Positions 1 through 10,935 of a DNA stretch of 64,000 bases are shown piece by piece. Each line of letters starts with the position of its first letter. Position 1 is the first letter of the stretch. The position numbers were made by a program, and so were the translations under genes. The notes under the pieces were generated by a model, which worked only from the letters and a program-made list of their open reading frames with translations, did not search any database and was not told where the DNA came from. Origin of the DNA: Paragonimus skrjabini miyazakii (lineage: Eukaryota; Platyhelminthes; Trematoda; Plagiorchiida; Troglotrematidae); contig JTDE01000916.1 of assembly GCA_014338405.1 (NCBI GenBank), forward strand, positions 70,031-134,030, written 5' to 3'.

Positions 1-1098
1 AGGCCAACTGCACAATTTCAGGTGCCAATAGGTTATTACCAGTCGGAGAGAGATTGCTTCCATCTCGAGTGTTGAATGCCGGAGTCCTACTCCTTATTCA
101 GCATTTCAGTACCAGAAGCGGTCCCGTTACAACGAACAGAATGCTACTTAGACCGTCTCAGCCAATGAGTCATTTTATGAAGCTGCGACGACAGAGAAAT
201 CACTTGAATTTCGAATAACATTCGTTCATTTTTACAGTTGATCTGATCCAAAACAAGATGATGGCTTAATGTGTACAGTCGTGGAACGATCACTTTGACA
301 ATTAGGACAAAGTCAAAGTATCACAGGCTCGTTGCTATTAAATCAATGCCCGCTGAAGTATGTCCACATCAATCGAAATTATATTTATTGAAATAGCTTT
401 GCTTTTGTTCATTCGTCCATGATTCGCATGAGTACCGAAATCAAACCATTTGTTTTTCCCCATCTCATTTGAATCGTCATGCAACACTGACTGAGGTGTA
501 CACAATTACTGACCTCCAAAGATCAAGGATTCCGTCAAATTCCGGTGTGGAAAAATATAACATAGAGCAATGTGAACGTCGTTACTGTCACCTATCATCA
601 CTTAACACCAAATGGCCAGTTCATGGTTAGAAAAACATTATCCAAAATACGACGGACAGCCTGCAAGTTTTGACACAAACTTTTACCGTCACTTCTTTTT
701 GTATATCACTGATTCTCTCAGCTTTGGTAAAGTATTTCTGCAGGAGTTGGATAGTTTTGTCCCAAAGCACGTCCGTCACAGTTAGTTCTAGTAATAGCCC
801 ATGTATTAACATAATTCTATTGTGAAAACCACCTTATTCTGTCTCCACGATGTCTACAGAGAACAGCTTTCTTTTTTGTTGAGCATGGAATGGTGATTCT
901 TTGTACATTGTTTCGGTATATTAGTTCTGAAAATCAAGTCACTTTCTGTATGTACATCTCTACTCCGTATTTGTTGTTCTACCTATGCAATGTTCTTATG
1001 AGACAATCTCATTTTTAGAAAACTGAGGTGCAAAACACCCTGTTACACTCTATATATACACAACTACCTACTACAGATTTTTGATCTTATTATTTCAG
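1..1098. other. no gene seen
   Basis: Only short open frames on both strands, none resembling a known protein. The right edge (about 1080-1098) is a pyrimidine-rich tract ending in TTTCAG, which would serve as a splice acceptor for the next feature. Confidence 0.5.
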
Positions 1099-1321
1099 AA
1101 CGAAACCGTAAAAAACAGCGTACAATGGCATGTCGATCGACGATTGCGGTAAAGAACTTACTGTTACCACAACATCCAATAGATTTGTCCTACACGGACC
1201 TATGTTTCCCGTTGGCAAGCGTACCGGCATATCGAAGTGGACCCCGATTGGTGACCGTGTAGCTACATTGGCAATATCGCGTTGGGCATGTGCCGACAAC
1301 ACTTGTCCCATTATTACCAAG
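1099..1321 (+). CDS. candidate coding exon, unknown protein
   Basis: I do not recognise this protein. The block is visibly richer in G+C than its flanks. It begins just after an acceptor-like TTTCAG at 1093-1098 and ends at a strong donor-like AAG|GTATGC at 1319-1326. From the ATG at 1130 the frame is open for 64 codons up to the donor (phase 0) and contains motifs such as FVLHGPMFPVGKRTGISKW and three cysteines. In that frame a TAA lies near 1111, so the frame would need either a start at the ATG or use of the weaker acceptor ending at 1118. The minus strand is also open over much of this stretch (1090-1377), so the strand is not certain. Flatworm genes often have small exons in long introns, which would fit. 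It could equally be chance. Confidence 0.28.
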
Positions 1322-4289
1322 GTATGCACTTTAGCGGAGGGAGGCATCAGCTGTTTGACTGACGGCAAGAAATACAAACAATCATATAGGAGGAAGCCAC
1401 TTCAGTAGCGCTGACGTTTCACAAATTAGACGGTTATACACCAGCAATTTACCAACACCTTCTTTGAGGGATTTTTAGCCACTGCCTTTCTGGGAAAATT
1501 TTGCTTTTCTGTTTATATTGAACAAGTCTGGTGAATTTATCAATTTATCAACAAAAAGATGGCCCGCATTAACGAGCAAAGTATCCAGTTCAACTTCCAA
1601 CATGCTCACAACATAAAAACGAATGGTTCAGCAGTAAACAAAGAGTCATGCTGTTTTCTGGGGAAACAAGTTAGAAATTGGTTTTATTCTCATTATTAGC
1701 TGAACAAATTAGTAATGCAAATTGTGGTTAGTTAAGATTCGTCGTAAGTAACCTCCACTTTGTCATGTCCGGTTCAAAATTTCTCTTCTGAAGCGGCTTG
1801 TGAAACTGCAGTTGTTGGTCTTGATTGCATTATCATTTTTGTCTTCCAGCTTGCACATTTTCGCAATCGACTTTCCGAAAACAAATGTTCTCCTAACTTA
1901 TGTAACTATTTTCCAAATTTGTTTTAATGCACACAATCGATTAGTTGACCGTCTTTCGCGCTGGCCGTGAAACCAAGTGTTTTTCTCCCATTTTAATGTT
2001 GTCACGTGTAACCTCAGTACTGGTTCAAAAAGGCATGTTTCCGAGAAGATACACAGAAAGTGGGTTTAGGGTTCGAAGCCTATAGACACCCTTTGACAAA
2101 TTGATTGAGAATGGCATAATTTTACGAGCAAGTTGTAATATTTTACGTTTCAACTACCTCGGCTGGTCTTTCTCAGAAGTGTTTGATAACATGCTAACAA
2201 AAACACCCAAATTGTTTGAATTCATTCCTACTCAGTTTGGTGCGGATATTTTACAACTAATTAATGATAGAGTAACTGTGGTCAAGAAGCATGCTAACTG
2301 GGTCAATATCCGTGTGTTCAGCGTACGCTCTCTCTTCGCTAAGGGGATTCCAACTGATTTGCTAATCAAACTGCCGGATAACAGCGTCCGTTCAAAATGT
2401 GCAGTACTGACAGCCCCAAGTATATTCCTAAGGCAACGCATACATCCTTCGACAAAATAGGCAAGTCACCTTAACTCACAGTCTTCAACTCACCAACTTG
2501 TGTTGTTGTTCTATTTTTGCTTCTCAAAATAACACACTACCAAGATATTCCCAACAATCACTTTTGAGTAGGATATTGGTAACTATTCAAACAATCCAAT
2601 AGGTATCAGCCTGACGGGATTATTTTGTAGCGACATTAACAAAACGTCTTATGCTTCGTGGTTCATTTTCATAGTACTTCTCTACCTTGTGCAATCTCAA
2701 CCGTCGTTTTCTGAACGTATGAACATTCCCCATTAGCCGTATTTCTGCCCGATTTTGCCTCCTGGTCATGTGACAAAGAATTTCAGGTATTTCTTCCAAG
2801 TAAATAAGGCGATCGTTTAATTATTGGTATCCTCCGTTACAGTCTTAGTGCACTTGGCAACTCTAAACATTTTACAAGAAGGAAGTTAGCTACATTCAAA
2901 ATGTTACTTGACCTTAATCATTCACCTTAACTATTCCTTAGTAAATGTTAATACCAGGTAAAATTACATACCTTTCTTTGACCCATCTAGAGTCTATTTT
3001 TCATTCTTCATCCAGTACTTAATATCGCTTTTCAAATTACGTGAATTTTTACGAAACAATGGATTAAAACAGTGACTTATCGACATTTTCGAAAGTTTTA
3101 ATTGCTAAAGGTTTATGTTCAAAAGCAGAAGATATACGTCTTGAGATGCGTAAACGGTTGGCGCCTGATTGACGTCTGTAAACATCCGCATGAAATCAAG
3201 GCCTTTGACTTTAGGAGTAAATCTTTCTCCTCAACATTTCGACAGACCGCAAAACCAAGTGAGATTTGAAAACCCCGATGACCGTTTGCAAAACCATCTT
3301 TCTCGTTAAATGAACTCTGAGTGTATACAAGTTTAGATTTGGTCCACAATGTTTTTGGCTAAATGGTCATTTTCTTCTACTCCATGTCGACTGTGTAGTC
3401 GTGGACTTTGTATCATTCATTCATAACTTTTGAAGACAGAGTTTGTGTGGTAAATTTGCTGATTTTGACCATATTGTATCATAGATAACAATGTGACATT
3501 TGGGGGTAAGCTATTTGACAGGTTTTATTGTGTACTGCAGATAAAGTCTGATTTGCGAGTTATGATTATTACTTAATCTCAAACCTTTCAAGATCATTGA
3601 AATAGAACTCACAGCGGAATGTATTCATATTAGGTCCGTCAATTCTTTCGAATTTTTATCAACAAACCTTACCTATTTATGTGACCAAATTTTTAAAAGA
3701 ATAACGCTCACTGAAATTCGGGGAAAAACTAAGCTTTCGCAAATCCCCGTCAAGCACACTTCATTTTTCACCTGTTTTACTGATTTTCATTGTTTTCAGG
3801 TAAACAACAAAATCAACTCTTAACTAAGCTATTGTTCCATAACTTTGATCTTCTATAAAACATGCTTTGGAAGTTTACTTCTAGAAATACTTTATAAATG
3901 GCAACAATCACTAAAGTGTTCCTGTGCGTCTGATGAATTTTGACCCTTGAAAACTTACAATTTACACTCTTATACTATCTGTATATCTGCACATTTATAA
4001 GGTTCCACCAAACAGCAAGACTTTAAACCACTCTAATAAATTGCCCAGTGAAAGCCCAATGTGTTATTTTTGTATATCAATTGTTTCGCCAGACATTTCA
4101 CTTGAATTTCTCAGCCATCTTTGTCTATTTTTTGGTAGATTGAGTTACCAAACAGGGTTCTTTATTAGTTGCCTTAGTCTTCCTTTTGCTCCTAAGCTAA
4201 AATCGATCAACCGTTTTGTGGTTGGCCTGCAAGCATCCACCACAGACCCAGAATGGGTTGAGAAGGGGTTTTTCCCAAACGGTTGGTCC
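1322..4289. other. no gene seen
   Basis: Intron-like or intergenic AT-rich DNA. An open frame at 2101-2460 (plus, about 119 codons, starting at TTG) has no recognisable motif and lies within what chance gives at this base composition. Confidence 0.5.
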
Positions 4290-4430
4290 CAGTGACCACC
4301 AACGAACTAGTGGAACAGCTGTTTCGACCTAGTTGGTTCTCGTCAGTACCACGCACGCCAGAGGATCGAACCCACAGCCACAATAACACAGTTAGCTGTT
4401 TATCAATGTGCTTATAGCTGCGCTCTGTCT
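4290..4430 (-). mobile_element. tRNA-like repeat with hammerhead (type B)
   Basis: Read on the minus strand this is a SINE-like unit. A perfect Pol III B box (GGGTTCGATCC, 4363-4373) follows an A-box-like GCGCAGCTATAAGC (about 4410-4423) at tRNA-like spacing. It is followed 16 nt later by a hammerhead-type core: CTGACGA (4340-4346), a 14-nt stem II arm (4326-4339), GAAA (4322-4325), and the palindromic stem III ACAGCTGT (4315-4322). The sequence is unlike the commoner hammerhead SINE in this window except for the layout B box - CUGANGA - GAAA - tiny palindromic stem III. Only one copy was found, so its ends are estimates. Confidence 0.6.
4306..4353 (-). ncRNA. degenerate type I hammerhead ribozyme
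   Basis: The core CUGACGA and GAAA are intact. Stem II can form as GA(A)CC/GGUC with an AACUA loop and one bulged A. Stem III is ACAGCUGU, closing on itself with almost no loop, as in schistosome hammerheads. The cleavage position follows GUU rather than GUC. Stem I is damaged: GUGG can pair with CCAC but two bases at the base of the stem are unpaired. Self-cleavage is doubtful. Confidence 0.5.
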
Positions 4431-7400
4431 ATACTAATTTCCCTCCACACACTTCCTATACCACCAGTTAAGCCGTACGACTGTGACACACGAATAAGTA
4501 ACTAGGTTATAACGGATATATAAACAGCCATATGCAGATGATTTCACGGCAACTAATTCGTCCTTACTACATCATACTCAGCCAATGCGGAGAATCAGCA
4601 CGAGGTGTTAAAGAATGTGTTGCTGCTTTTCATTGATACTTTCTCAACAAACTGTAGGATCTAAATTTTTTGGTGCGTGATCAAGCGGTGTAAGTAGTGC
4701 GGATGCACAACGTGTGTCCTATCTCGTGTACGTACATAACTACTGGGAAGGATGTGTTCAGGATTTTTGCAGCAGTTGTTCCAGCCCAAGCTAACATTTG
4801 TTTTGCAAACCACTTGGAAAACTAATGCCTGCTGTGAGTGCTCGAAGACCGGCTAGTTCTTCCTGTACAGTTCTCACAGAAGTTTCTTGAAAAATCATAA
4901 CTTACGCAAGGTCTTATTTCTGATTTTGTTTTCCTATGAAAGTTGCAAGATTCTTTTTACTACGCAAAGTTGAGCAAATTGACACATTCGTGAATTAGAC
5001 TCACTCAATTGCTGCATCATTTATTTAATAAACATTTGTCCCCCACATCGTTTGTTTCTAGCACAAACTTGTTTAGTGCAAGTGTGCTTTCAGATTTTAC
5101 CAAATTTCGATCCGGTAATAAGTGCATGTTTCACATCAGCTGAGTATGTTTACTGCATTAATTACACCTGAAACTACACCCAATTCTCCTTGATATCCTG
5201 AATGTCGATTTGGCGCCAAGGTTTTTAGGGCTGGAGGAGTGAGGTTTATCACTCAGTATTTCACCGGCAGCTTCTTCCTTCATTTCACTGATTCTACCAT
5301 TAAAAATCCCTCAATGGAATAATCGTCTTTCTTGTTGGTGTATTCTTTTGACTTATTTCACACAGTCATTATGAACTTCCTATCTCCACTGGTCAATAAC
5401 TAACGCTACAATTTCATGTATTGTTGCAACCTGTCATGCTGTAAACCAATCTTGTGCATACTACCATTACATTACTTCCCGCTTTCTCACTTTAGAGAGG
5501 CATATATTCCAAAGCGACTATTAAAGCTTTTGGTTTTGCACAGATTATCTCCTCGACGCTAGTGATATTTTCGGTACATTTGGAAAAACCTTTGTGAACT
5601 TGTTTATGAGGATCCCTAAGCACTGTGCTAAGTACAGTGGAATTTCGCGTATTTTTATGCCAAAATTTATTATCTTCAAGTAATTCGCGGTGCATGATAA
5701 ACCTACGCTCACTACTATATTCAACCTCAAGCATACTTTCCAAGCTGAACTGTCTTATTTAATTTGGATTGTTTTATGAGTCTAAAAGCCTGTTTAAGAA
5801 ACATGTACCAACAACTTAACTGCAAGGATGTCATAATTAGTGGATTAGTTTCATTTATATACGCAGATAGTATTATTTTTGGTACACTGCTGATCAAATT
5901 AATTACCAGTTAGCAAACTGTTGCGTAAAACGCACTGGCGCTACTTAGGTATGTTTTACCATAAGTCTGTTAGACCATGTGTATCATAGTTAACATGGTG
6001 ATTGTCAAAGTTATGCACATGCGAACATTTACGAAGATAAGAAGCGTTTTTTCCGAGCAACAATGTGTGTATTGTCTTGTGAGATTATAATAAACACTGT
6101 CAGCGAATACATACACAAAACCTTAGGATCAAATACTGAACGATTCCAGGTTGCGTTAATCGATTTAGTTGTCTAGTCATTTGCCCAAAATGACCAGTGA
6201 AGAAATCGAACAGTCAATCTGCCTTGTGAATCGGGATAAACAGTGTCATTTAATCACATAGTTTTCTGTCCATAAAGTAATAGATTATATAACAGGCTGA
6301 TCAAGTCGGGTAGACACTGCAAGCGCATTAACATCACATTCATTTCGGATCATAATTTAGTTAAAAACAACCAAAGTTCATTTGCGCTGGATTGATTCTC
6401 ACATCGCTGGCTACAAACGCTGTCGAAGGTGACAGTACACCACAGTCAACAACTTACCTGAATCCACACTATTTCTATTTCCGCTGCTCGGTTTTAGTTT
6501 AGTCTTTTTAGTACCGTTCTTTTGTAAGACACTCTGCGTCACTGTTGAGATAAACGGTTACCCGAGCTACAATACTTTGTGGTCAGGATCAGGACAATGA
6601 CGGTAGTGATGACGTCTACATTGTTCATTTTATCAAGTCGAACGAATATCTGCTCAGTTACTGTCCACGCGGATATGAGACCATTTTTCTGTTAAGATTT
6701 GATTGGTAATCAGACGGACTGATGAAGTAATAAATCTGGGAAGCTATCGCTAAGTGGTCAGTAGTTTGTGCGTACTTCTAATAAGGTACAGAAGAAAAAC
6801 ATGTTCGAAGCTGTGTTTGTTCGTGCACACCAAACACAATGCACCTTAGAGAAAGTACTTGCGTGTGTTCAATTTGTATTTTAGACGGACATACAAAAGC
6901 GGATCACAGCAGTACTAGAAAAATGTGTTACGTATGAGTGTTTGCACCTCATACAGATCATCCGTCTTCAAACTTTTATCAAATCCACGCTTGTCTAAAC
7001 TTCAATGAACCAGTAGCGGTTAGGTGTTAAACCCGGGGGTCTTCGAACAATTGGTAATGCTCACAATCTGAACAGCAATTAGGGACACGAACAGAACTGA
7101 TGTTTTTGTGTTTTCCCTCGTGCAATAATAGGTTAACCGGGCACGGATTTACACGGAGAAAGTTCCGTGATTTGGACGGTCGGACGTACGACAGGTTTCC
7201 ATGCCGTTGCTGACAGTGACAGTTGTTATACATCGGTTATTGCTAAGAATCATCTCAAGTATAATTTGTAAATAGGGGAGAATTTCCTTGCGTTCTGTTC
7301 AAAGAACGTAAGCGTAGTCTAATTGTGTACACGGCCATTATAGTCCAGGTTACTTCGGAACTTAACCATCCACTTAGGTTTTACCTCACCAGATATTATG

Positions 7401-8514
7401 CACGAGACAACGCCCAACGGAACGTTTTCGCAGATTTATCATACAATGAAGTAAATTCGTTCTCATACTCCGCAACAAACACAGTGAGCTGACAGCTGAC
7501 CGAATTTCATATCCCCTAGCATGTTATGACTTGTTATGGTGACAAAACAGACCAGGATATAAATACTACCGGCCTGACCTTGAAAAAGTTGAAGCCCATT
7601 TCAATTAACAGACTGATGAAAACCCAGTATGGTTGAGTCGCTGTCTCACTGATTTGGCTTAGTAGTATAACAACTACGGTTACAAAACAGAACTGGGCAA
7701 CACATGATCATACATTGGATGGACTGTTGTGGCTATCTGCCATATATCAAAAAAGGCACATAAATACAAATGTTTACATTCCAACTGTTTGATGGTATAC
7801 ATGCAGCCCGGATACCGGACAAGCATGTAAACTCAGAATCTACAGGCTAGACAAGCATGCAGACTTGTCAGACTTCCCAATTCACATGCCATGCTGATGA
7901 ATGTTCTGAAACAAGGTTGATGTCAGTTAAGTCTGCAAATTACTTGTCTGTGTAATGGTTCGAAGTTGTGTCGCGTAAGAAATGAAAAATACATCGCAGC
8001 AGTTTCTTTTGAAAAATTACGAGCTTCCTATTTATGCAGTTATATGGCTGCCATTATTGCGATGACTGTAAATAAATCATTTAGCCAAGATCTACTCAAG
8101 CGAAGTTTACAGATGGCAGTAATACAACGATGACTTTTGTGTCCACGTCTCTTGGTAGAGACGTCAAAAAAGCTGCGTTTGTACCAAGCACGCATTGTCG
8201 CTCTTTTTTTCGCCTTCGTTCAGACTGGTAACGAGACATTGCTGGTTCAAGCTTAGATAACATTTATAACAAATTCTTTACGCAGTGTATCCGTACACTC
8301 TGTGAGCTGGAACGGAATTTCTCCCAGGCCATACGGTAAAAGTTATCTTACTCGTGTGAGTGAAGTACATTCAATACAAGCTCCACACTAGCTTCATTCA
8401 TTGTTCTGGTTTGATTTAGTACAGAACTATTCTTACCATATTCCGGTGTTGACGACAGTAACTCTTGGACAACTGAACTGAAATCGGATCAAGGTTGAGC
8501 TGACATTGAAAAAC
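4431..8514. other. no gene seen
   Basis: About 4 kb with only short chance-like open frames and no repeat family that I could match elsewhere in the window. The overlapping minus-strand frames near 5492-5743 show no motif. Confidence 0.5.
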
Positions 8515-8866
8515 ACATTTCGATCAGCCCCTATCGAAATAAAGCACTAAGCTCTAGTTTCGCTCTCATTAGAGCTTGCCGGTAGTGGACATTTTTATCA
8601 GGACTGGGACTAAGACTTTGATCACATTTTCACGCGGCAGTTTTGTTTGCCACTACGCCATTGATTTCACATTAGGCACGACTAACTCATCATATGTAAA
8701 CAATTATCCACGTTCGCTTGTGAGTAATGGTCAGGTTGCCCGATCTCCTCGACAGGAGACAATAGCTGTCCCAATAACTCCAATCGACAGCCCCGTGATT
8801 AGGATCTCTCTCTAAATTTAGAACACAGGAATCATTACATTTTAATTTTTGATGAGTAGTGAGGTA
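8515..8866 (-). mobile_element. hammerhead SINE type A, copy A1
   Basis: This is a near-complete unit on the minus strand. It shares its whole layout with the copies at 21.5, 42.7 and 49.4 kb: a 5' leader (GGCAACCTGACCATTACTC), an A-box-like region beside CAATGGCGTAGTGGC, a decayed B box, the hammerhead region and a 3' part. The B box is poor (GTCTTAGTCCC). At its upstream side (8830-8866) the minus strand also carries the element's 3' tail signature CACTACTCATCA, so tail and head of successive units are joined here as they are at 21.4-21.5 kb. It abuts an oppositely oriented partial copy at 8868. Confidence 0.75.
8544..8588 (-). ncRNA. decayed hammerhead ribozyme in A1
   Basis: Stem II (GCTCT AATG AGAGC) is perfect and GAAA is kept. 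The first core strand reads CCGGCAA instead of CUGANGA, and stem III has lost its palindrome. This copy is predicted to be inactive. Confidence 0.65.
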
Positions 8867-9035
8867 TTCTGGTGATACACTACAGATCAACCCTAACAAC
8901 AGCGAAGCTCAGGCTCAGTGCTTCTTTTCAAAGGGGGCTGATTACAAAGTCTATGGGAATGCGACATCTACGAGTAATTGCAGGTAGTGTCTAATTCATA
9001 CAGAATCAAAAATTTCTATTAGTCATCACTAATTG
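8867..9035 (+). mobile_element. hammerhead SINE type A, 3' partial copy A2
   Basis: This plus-strand fragment holds the decayed hammerhead region (CACTACAGATCA...GAAG) and the downstream part of the unit, including AAAGTCTATGGGAATGCGAC and the tail near TTAGTCATCA. It lacks the A and B boxes. It lies head-to-head with copy A1, giving an inverted pair. Confidence 0.65.
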
Positions 9036-10139
9036 ATATGTGCGTTAATCGAACTCTGGACACAAAATACTGGAAGTCTTTATTCAATGTATTCATTGCA
9101 ACCCAGTGTACATTGTTTCCTAAGATGACAGAACAACAACGAGAAAAGAACAGCCAGGCACTCAAAACAGTCATTAGTCAAAAATGCAGATGAGCGTTAG
9201 CTAGTAAAGAGAATCGCCGAAGGTAACGTTATCAAAAAATGGTAAAGAGAACTGGAGGATGTTTCACTGAATTTGTCATTTGCAGATGTGTTTCGATATG
9301 CCGTTGGTGCTTGAAGATTTTGTAGAATTTCAATGTGTAGCTATTCCTTGCAGTAAATCTTAGATTAATGGATTGTTTACATGTCAGCGTGTTCACCAAA
9401 AGCGGATTCCTAAGATATAGACTGAACACCGTCAACGAGAAGATGCAGTTCTGGATTTAGCAGCCCGAGTGTGGGGAATACCATCTTCTGCACCGACTTC
9501 CAAGTTAAACTATTTAAGTGGCATGATGTAAACTTTAGTAATGGAAGGTTTACGGTCACATTCGATAAAGCACTCTGACAAAATCACGAATATATTGACA
9601 ACTGTACGAAACCAAAGACACTAATAGTCTACCCTTGATTCTCCTTGGGGGAAACTCGATCTGTAGCTAGAGCTGGTTTAGTTTTTGTCATCATGATGTT
9701 CACGACTTTTTTTACCTGTTCCTTAAAGGTCGGTTTATGAGTCAGTAGTCTATTACACCATGACTCCAGTTAGCAACTGAATATTTTGACATTTCAGACG
9801 ATTGTGCAAGTCACTAGAATCTGGTTGAGTTGAAAACTGTCCAGATAATTGTATGACCATCGTGTTCCCGCCAACACATCCGATGAAAATTCTTGAGAAC
9901 ACTTGAGTTGTAATTTGATTGACAGGCTCCGCTGGAAGTCACTGCTACAATGATTTGATAGGCTGTTAGATAGCATATCAGGCTGAGGAAAACTGGCTAT
10001 TCACCATCCACCAGACAGAGTGTAGTCGATCACATGAAGCCATTTGACAGAATCACAACAGCGTGTGATAGCTGACCGGTGGTTACGATCAATCACATAA
10101 CCATTCACACGTAACTATAACTGTAGATGTAGATAAGAC
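9036..10139. other. no gene seen
   Basis: AT-rich DNA with short open frames only. Confidence 0.5.
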
Positions 10140-10260
10140 AGGTCGGTCGAGCTTAATGAGAAGTCGACGGCGTAGCGGTTAACACATCTGTGTCATAGGG
10201 ACGAGGTCTGGAGTGAAAATCTCCGTTGCTGCAAGGATATCTACCGCTAAAGTAAGCTAA
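10140..10260 (+). repeat. very diverged tRNA-like / SINE A-like sequence
   Basis: An A-box-like GGCGTAGCGGTTAACAC is followed at SINE-like spacing by GAGGTCTGGAG (a decayed B box) and then GCAAGGATATCTACC, which matches the stretch just before the hammerhead in better copies (GCAAGGATATGCACTACC at 29.7 kb). No hammerhead core remains. It may be an old SINE A copy or chance similarity. Confidence 0.35.
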
Positions 10261-10659
10261 CAAAACAAAAAAATATTCCAATCTGGTAGATCTGTTCAAA
10301 AGAAGCGACAATTTGGAAGGTGCGATCGAATATGAGTGAGGATTAAGTTTGAATCGATACAAAGAATAGTAGAGCGTAATTCATGGTTTTAGTGGACAGG
10401 TTGCGTTGAAAGAATCGAACTATCGTCAGAAAACAGTTCACCGTAGGCTGCATACAACAGAATTTCAGTAGTGATGCCTTGAACAGATAAATGCGAGCTG
10501 TCTATTGCGAGCAAAGTTAACGGCTTTAACAACTGGATGTTGTTTGTAAATTAGTGCATACAGAATGCACTAAAATATTGTATTCCATGTACAACTCAAC
10601 TTGTGACATTAAGGAAACCTTAAGTTAAGCTGCTCTGGATTTGAAACAGTTGGTTCCCT

Positions 10660-10752
10660 TGGTTTGCTGAAGCAGTCACAATCAGTCGACTCAAGCCAGC
10701 TCTCTGTGTTCAGAAACAACTGTTCGTGAACTTGACCCTTCCCTGGACTTAA
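10660..10752 (+). pseudogene. Penelope-like element, GIY-YIG endonuclease C-terminus (P1)
   Basis: From 10666 the frame reads AEAVTISRLKPALCVQKQ, then ends LPWT and TAA at 10750-10752. This is the conserved C-terminal end of the GIY-YIG endonuclease of Penelope-like retroelements, where the glutamate-containing AEA helix is followed by a KPxLCVQK motif and a final LPW. The same end is seen at 59.6, 63.1 and 63.9 kb. Upstream of 10660 the homology stops, with a TGA in frame at 10662-10664 of the neighbouring reading, so only about 29 codons survive. This looks like a 5'-truncated insertion, usual for these elements. Its 3' untranslated region is preserved (next features). Confidence 0.85.
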
Positions 10753-10830
10753 TGATCTACCTTATCCCGCCTATTGACTATCCACCCCTCTAGTTATTTG
10801 CTATAAAAAACGCACCCGTGTTATTGTAAA

Positions 10831-10872
10831 TTTGGAACTGATGAGTCAATATGAAATGCTTGCATCTACCAA
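10831..10872 (+). ncRNA. hammerhead-like ribozyme in Penelope 3' UTR (P1)
   Basis: CTGATGA (10838-10844), 8 nt, GAAA (10853-10856), then ATGC-TT-GCAT as stem III and C at the cleavage site (AUC). Stem I can form TTTGG/CCAA with an A-A mismatch. The core begins 85 nt after the stop codon, matching three other Penelope 3' ends here. The 8 nt between CUGAUGA and GAAA allow at most a 2-bp stem II. Confidence 0.6.
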
Positions 10873-10929
10873 TGTTCGTGTTCTAACTGCTCTGGATTCG
10901 TTAATTATCATATGTTTACGGTGTTTTTG

Positions 10930-10935
10930 AATAAA
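10930..10935 (+). promoter_or_regulatory. possible poly(A) signal of P1
   Basis: AATAAA lies about 60 nt after the hammerhead-like motif in the Penelope 3' region. Such hexamers are common in AT-rich DNA, so function is uncertain. Confidence 0.25.

Noticed and set aside
2066..2080. GGGTTCGAAGCC as the B box of a tRNA gene
   Set aside because: No A box at tRNA spacing and no cloverleaf could be drawn around it.
6716..6740. CTGATGA at 6719 as a hammerhead core
   Set aside because: No GAAA follows at any reasonable spacing and no flanking stem is seen.
7890..7915. CTGATGAATGTTCTGAAAC, a possible further hammerhead core
   Set aside because: The arm between the two core strands is 7 nt and unpaired. 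Stem I does not form, stem III is poor, and no element or Penelope 3' end lies nearby.
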